In this document: positions 60,288 to 64,000 of the stretch, in pieces
Numbering within the stretch: the stretch's first letter is position 1
How the letters are laid out: every line of letters begins with the position of its first letter
The notes under the pieces: generated by a model
Database searches by the model: none
The model's input: the letters and a program-made list of their open reading frames with translations, nothing else
Told to the model about the DNA's origin: nothing
Program-made: the position numbers and the translations under genes
Assembly: GCA_002394605.1 (NCBI GenBank)
Contig: DGUI01000037.1
Coordinates: forward strand, 3,875-67,874
Source of the DNA: Mageeibacillus sp. UBA4314
GTDB lineage: Bacteria > Bacillota > Clostridia > Saccharofermentanales > Saccharofermentanaceae
DNA: 64,000 bases
Direction: 5' to 3'

Positions 60288-61370
60288 TTATTTAACGGTT
60301 ACAGTCTTAATGCTGCTCCATGAAGAATAATACTTCTTTCCGTTGAACTCCTTAAAAGACCTTACGCGAACATAGTACTTCTTGTTCTTCTTCAGTCCTG
60401 TTACAGTCTTGCTGCCTGTGGACTTGCTGTAAACGTTCTTATACTTGTTGCCTGACTTGCAGTTCTTCTTCAGAGAGTAGCATACCTGATATCCGTCGCA
60501 GGAAGTAGTCTTTGAATAAGTGACCTTAAACCCTCTCTTCTTGCCCTTCTTGTACTTCTTAAGCGACTTGATCTTTACGCTCTTAAGGGCGGAAGTTGAC
60601 ATGGAAAGGTTGTATGTGCCTGCCTTCTCATCACTGCCTCTGTTGATAGTAAGATAATATGTTCCCTTGGGAGTGAAATATTTATAAACATTCTTACCAA
60701 ATTGAACTGAGTACTCACCATACTTTACATCACCATCAGAATTCGTGAAATCGAAATAAGTACTTCCAAAACCGGGAGTAAAAGTGATCGTTGTATAACC
60801 GCTCTTAGTAACTTTGTACTTGTAAATGTCCTTGTCATCATTAAATCCGAGGTGACCCTTGACTGTTCCTGATTTATAAGTTGTTGCCGTAGTATATGAA
60901 TTATTCTTCTCTAACTGTGATTCACTCTTAGTCTCGTTCGAAGGAGTATATTCAACACAGAATGAGTAAGCGACATTCTTCCCGTGATAAGTACCGTCAG
61001 CACTAAGATAGAGATCATATTGTCCTGCAAGCAGATTATATGTATGAGACCAATCGCCCTCTTCCCAGCCAAATTCAGTAAAGAGCCTGGATCTGTTTGA
61101 ATCCTCGCACCATGCGTATCCCTTAACATTATCCTTATCCTTGGGAACCTTTGATATTACAAAGTTCACCTTGCCTGAAGTCGGCAAGTCGATCACATAA
61201 TGATAGTAATCACCTGAATTCACGCACGTTATGCTGTAGTTCTTCGAGAATACAAGATCCTCTTCCTTCACCTGATGATCTGCATCTGCCAATGCAGTCA
61301 CCGGCAAGGATAATGCAATAAGAGCCGCCGACATCAGACCTGCGACAGCATTTCTGATCACATTTGCCAT
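60288..61370 (-). CDS. Secreted protein with PPC-like and fibronectin type III domains
   Basis: 360 residues from the ATG at 61370 (GGGGGT upstream). The signal peptide ends near ALADADH (~residue 29). Two bacterial pre-peptidase C-terminal (PPC)-like beta-sandwiches follow: SGDYYHYVIDLPTSGKVNF (~45-140) and DKDIYKYKVTKSGYTTITF (~180-260). The last ~95 residues are a Lys/Tyr-rich fibronectin type III-like domain (GLKKNKKYYVRVRSF). No enzymatic domain is seen; it is probably a surface or secreted binding protein. It is followed by a strong terminator. Confidence 0.82.
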   Translation of the reverse strand: MANVIRNAVAGLMSAALIALSLPVTALADADHQVKEEDLVFSKNYSITCVNSGDYYHYVIDLPTSGKVNFVISKVPKDKDNVKGYAWCEDSNRSRLFTEFGWEEGDWSHTYNLLAGQYDLYLSADGTYHGKNVAYSFCVEYTPSNETKSESQLEKNNSYTTATTYKSGTVKGHLGFNDDKDIYKYKVTKSGYTTITFTPGFGSTYFDFTNSDGDVKYGEYSVQFGKNVYKYFTPKGTYYLTINRGSDEKAGTYNLSMSTSALKSVKIKSLKKYKKGKKRGFKVTYSKTTSCDGYQVCYSLKKNCKSGNKYKNVYSKSTGSKTVTGLKKNKKYYVRVRSFKEFNGKKYYSSWSSIKTVTVK

Positions 61371-61452
61371 GTTGATACCCCCAAAAATGAAAATAATAAT
61401 CGGGCTCTGCAAAGAAAGCCCGAAATAATTGTATCACTTCCACCGTATAAAG

Positions 61453-62037
61453 CTACACTCTAATGCAGAATAACCCGTGATGGTTGCAATACGCGTAGAT
61501 GTACTTTACCCTGTCGATCTTAAACCTTGCCTCACACGGACCTTCAGGATAGAGTTTGGTGAACTGTACCCTGTGATCTGACACTGCAGCCATGAACGAT
61601 ATGTGGTGATCTTTTGTCATGGGATGATCAATGGTCACATAGAACTCGTCCTGATCCCTGTCAATGCTGATCACATGGTCTTCATCAGCCTCTTCTGCCT
61701 CCAAAGCGGGAAGAGTTATCCCGCAGCAGCTTACCACGGCTTCACCTGTAGCCTGTATCACATTGCCGCAGACCGGACACACATAGAACCTTGTCTTTGC
61801 CACATCAGCTGACTTATTGGTGTTGCTTATGTCTTCTCCTGACAGCAGCTCGATGACTGATATACCGAGTGCCTGCGCCAGCGGTTCGATCAGGCTGATA
61901 TCGGGAAAGCCCTGGCCCGTCTCCCATTTGCTTACCGCCTTGCTGCTCACGAAGATCTTCTCTGCGAGTTCTTCCTGAGTCATGTTCTTCTTTTCGCGGA
62001 GCTTCCTGATGACTGCTCCTGTTACGTATCTATCCAT
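61453..62037 (-). CDS. XRE regulator fused to a desulfoferrodoxin (superoxide-reductase-like) domain
   Basis: 194 residues from the ATG at 62037, just after AAGGAGGTGAG. Residues ~8-65 are an XRE helix-turn-helix (MTQEELAEKIFVSSKAVSKW). Residues ~84-110 hold the desulforedoxin-type Cys set C87, C90, C104, C105. Residues ~118-194 align with the superoxide reductase core: H121, H138, H144, Cys184 and H187, in DHPMTKDH and YCNHHG. All iron ligands are kept, but the Lys of the usual Glu-Lys-His is Asp120. This points to an iron/redox-sensing repressor or activator; sensing is inference. The flavodoxin gene lies upstream on the same strand. Confidence 0.87.
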   Translation of the reverse strand: MDRYVTGAVIRKLREKKNMTQEELAEKIFVSSKAVSKWETGQGFPDISLIEPLAQALGISVIELLSGEDISNTNKSADVAKTRFYVCPVCGNVIQATGEAVVSCCGITLPALEAEEADEDHVISIDRDQDEFYVTIDHPMTKDHHISFMAAVSDHRVQFTKLYPEGPCEARFKIDRVKYIYAYCNHHGLFCIRV

Positions 62038-62106
62038 GGGACTCACCTCCTTCATGAGTGAAGGATATCAGATGCATGAAGGATTACCACCTACGCTGCG
62101 TGGATA

Positions 62107-62517
62107 TCAGCCGATCATCGACTTCGCGAATTCAGCAGCGGCAGCCAGATCAGCCTCATCAGGCTTACCTTTGTGCATGCCCTTGAACTCACCTTTGCAG
62201 TGGAACTCACGGTCATCCACAGGTATGCCAATCTTATCAGCCTCGGCCCTGACTTTCTTATACGTTGACTTCATCATTGCCGCCGAACCAAAGACTGCGA
62301 TATTCCCAACCTTATCTTTATCAAGCGTACGGATAAAATCCCTGACCTCAGGATCGATGCTGAACGCATAGTATGAACTTCCGAGGAATAACAGGTCAAC
62401 GGGTTCAGTGACCGGTTCACTTATGGGAAGCGCTTCAACTCCTGCAGCCTTGGCAACTGCTTCGGCCAGCCGCTTTGTGTTTCCTGTCTTTGTATAATAT
62501 CTGACTGCTGCTCTCAT
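62107..62517 (-). CDS. Flavodoxin-like protein
   Basis: 136 residues. The FMN phosphate loop is YYTKTGNTKRLAEAV, followed by LLFLGSSYYAFSIDPEVRDFI and IAVFGSAAMM. It is a short-chain flavodoxin that would carry electrons in the cytoplasm. AAAGGATG precedes the ATG. It lies 9 bp after the cation-diffusion gene and 69 bp before the redox-type regulator, suggesting a role in the same oxidative or metal stress response. Confidence 0.9.
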   Translation of the reverse strand: MRAAVRYYTKTGNTKRLAEAVAKAAGVEALPISEPVTEPVDLLFLGSSYYAFSIDPEVRDFIRTLDKDKVGNIAVFGSAAMMKSTYKKVRAEADKIGIPVDDREFHCKGEFKGMHKGKPDEADLAAAAEFAKSMIG

Positions 62518-62526
62518 GATGTTTTA

Positions 62527-63669
62527 TCATCCTTTCTCTTTTGTGGTGCTGACGCTGAAATCTATGTCCATTGCAACGTGGATATCTTGATCCGGATACT
62601 CACGCTTGATCCTGTCATGAACATCATCGTGCACTTTGTTCCGTTCTTTGGCATCAAAGCTGACGACTATGTCGAGTCTTATTGCCTTCGTCTCTTTGTC
62701 CAGATAGAAACCGTGTGCCTGGAGAACGTACGGGTTCTCTTTGGCGAGTGAATACACCTTCTCCCTGACAGCTGCCGCCTCAAGATCCTTGGTGTTGAAC
62801 GCATATACACCTATCCCCGTGAGGATAACATTGTGCTTATCGAGCACGTCGGCCGTGATCCTCCTGGTTAGCTTGTCGAGTTCATCGGCTGCCATCGTAT
62901 CAGGGACTTCGATGTGGATAGAACCGTTGTATGTATCGGGACCATAGTTATGCAGTACAAGATCGTAAGCACCGTTTACTCCCGGGTGTTCTGCTACCGT
63001 CTTCTTTATCGCCTTAGCAAGCTTATCATCGGCTCTCTCTCCAAGTATCTTGGACAGTGTCTCGCTCATCATGCCGACGCCGGACTTGATGATGACAGCT
63101 GCGATCAGCGCACCGAGCCACGCTTCAAGTGAGACACCGAAGAACATGTATATTCCCGCAGCAACGAGAGTCGATGCGGAGATAATGGAATCCATGGTGG
63201 CATCCTCACCCGAATTGATGAGCGAATCGGAATTCACCTTAACGCCGACATGCTTGACATATCTTCCCAGGACGATCTTGACCACGACAGCCACGGCCAC
63301 TATGACAAGAGTTACCGCGCTGTAATCAGGAGTTACCGGTGTTATTATCTTCTTGACCGATTCAACGAATGCCGTAATGCCTGCGTACAGCACAAGCATC
63401 GCGATCACCATCGCACTTAAGTATTCGATCCTTCCGTAGCCGAACGGATGCTTCCTGTCAGCTTCCTTCCCGGCGAGCTTCGTTCCGACTATCGTTATGA
63501 CTGAACTTGCCGCATCCGAAAGGTTGTTGACTGCATCCATCACGATCGCTATGGAATTGGACATCAGTCCGACAACGGCTTTGAAGGCGGCCAGGAACAC
63601 ATTTGCCAGGATCCCTATGATACTGGTCTTGATTATCGTCTTGTCCCTGGTCCCTTCAGCCTTGCTCAT
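62527..63669 (-). CDS. Cation diffusion facilitator (metal efflux)
   Basis: A 380-residue CDF transporter with six helices in the first ~210 residues. The metal site of helix 2 is MDAVNNLSDAASS, the KHPFGYGRIEYL loop is present, and helix 5 has DSLINSGEDATMDS. The cytoplasmic domain carries an extra ~90 residues relative to short members. Such proteins export Zn, Mn, Fe or Co in exchange for protons. It starts one base after the stop of the glutathione peroxidase gene, so the two are probably one operon with the flavodoxin. Confidence 0.93.
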   Translation of the reverse strand: MSKAEGTRDKTIIKTSIIGILANVFLAAFKAVVGLMSNSIAIVMDAVNNLSDAASSVITIVGTKLAGKEADRKHPFGYGRIEYLSAMVIAMLVLYAGITAFVESVKKIITPVTPDYSAVTLVIVAVAVVVKIVLGRYVKHVGVKVNSDSLINSGEDATMDSIISASTLVAAGIYMFFGVSLEAWLGALIAAVIIKSGVGMMSETLSKILGERADDKLAKAIKKTVAEHPGVNGAYDLVLHNYGPDTYNGSIHIEVPDTMAADELDKLTRRITADVLDKHNVILTGIGVYAFNTKDLEAAAVREKVYSLAKENPYVLQAHGFYLDKETKAIRLDIVVSFDAKERNKVHDDVHDRIKREYPDQDIHVAMDIDFSVSTTKEKG

Positions 63670-63670
63670 A

Positions 63671-64000
63671 TTACTTCTCTAACTCCTTTGCAACTGCTTC
63701 TCTAACGTCTTCCATCTTGACGGTAGGCTCGAATCTTGCGATGACATTGCCGTCGCGGTCAACGAGGAACTTTGTAAAGTTCCACTTGATGTACGCCTTG
63801 TCTCCAAACTTCTTGTTGTTTGCCTTCGCAAACTTATCAAGAGCCGCCATCTTCAGACCCTTGCCAAAACCTTCGAAAGGCTTCTCTGTCGCAAGATAAG
63901 CGAACAGCGGATCAGCATTGTCTCCGTTAACATCTATCTTACCAAACTGGGGGAATTCCGTCCCGAATTTTACCGTGCAGAATTCGTGGATCTCATCATC
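63671..64000 (-). CDS. Glutathione peroxidase (5' end beyond window)
   Basis: The 109 C-terminal residues are visible; the frame is open to the window edge. Blocks FCTVKFGTEFPQFGKIDVNG, FAYLATEKP and IKWNFTKFLVDRDGNVIARF are diagnostic, including the catalytic Trp-Asn pair (KWNFTKF). The active-site Cys would lie beyond the edge. Bacterial members reduce peroxides, often with thioredoxin. It is the first visible gene of the peroxide/metal unit on the minus strand. Confidence 0.93.
   Translation of the reverse strand, partial: DDEIHEFCTVKFGTEFPQFGKIDVNGDNADPLFAYLATEKPFEGFGKGLKMAALDKFAKANNKKFGDKAYIKWNFTKFLVDRDGNVIARFEPTVKMEDVREAVAKELEK

Overview
The window looks like chromosomal DNA of a gut- or rumen-type clostridium (Bacillota, class Clostridia; perhaps Lachnospiraceae or a neighbouring family). 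The reasons are strong AGGAGG-type ribosome binding sites, a [4Fe-4S]-type PurF, a superoxide-reductase-like fusion, choline-binding-type cell-wall repeats, and mid-range GC by eye. It is gene-dense. Several convergent genes abut or overlap, and no rRNA, tRNA, CRISPR array, IS element or phage was recognised. The species cannot be named from the sequence.

Layout. 1-8.2 kb: a truncated HD-GYP sensor, a metG-tatD-(membrane protein)-yhaM run on the minus strand, a PD-(D/E)XK-like gene behind a pair of palindromic repeats, and a secreted leucine-rich-repeat protein. 8.4-10.9 kb: a two-gene ABC exporter. 11.4-19.5 kb: a tight four-gene minus-strand operon of a GAF-ABC ATPase fusion, a giant coiled-coil FtsX-type permease, a condensation-type acyltransferase, and an AMP-forming ligase fused to an RsbW-like ATPase domain. 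19.7-20.6 kb: rpsI-rplM. 20.7-30.5 kb: five paralogous membrane-anchored Ig-like/transglutaminase-like proteins with a lipoprotein and an SGNH protein. 30.6-47 kb: PflX-like radical SAM, trxA with a secreted transglutaminase protein, DUF3737, a MalY/PatB-type lyase, larE with a DHH phosphoesterase, a second lipoprotein/transglutaminase locus, a metal-binding lipoprotein under a Fur-like operator, an aldo/keto reductase and a flavoprotein pair.

47-51.3 kb looks like an accessory block: a secreted cell-wall-binding protein, a Phd/RelE-type toxin-antitoxin pair, a stand-alone reverse transcriptase, and a RelA/SpoT-domain protein. Between the last two is about 130 nt flanked by a perfect 11-bp inverted repeat that starts just after an extended -10 promoter. 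This is the strongest candidate for an undescribed RNA-templated system. 51.3-64 kb: an attenuator-controlled queuosine pair (transporter plus queF), another secreted transglutaminase, purF, small proteins, an alpha-glucosidase operon, a secreted PPC/FN3 protein, and an XRE regulator fused to a complete desulfoferrodoxin beside a flavodoxin, a cation-diffusion transporter and a truncated glutathione peroxidase.

Recurring themes are a large investment in cell-surface proteins (eight transglutaminase-like and three choline-binding-type proteins) and several genes whose -10 box lies only 6-7 nt before the start codon, suggesting leaderless mRNAs.
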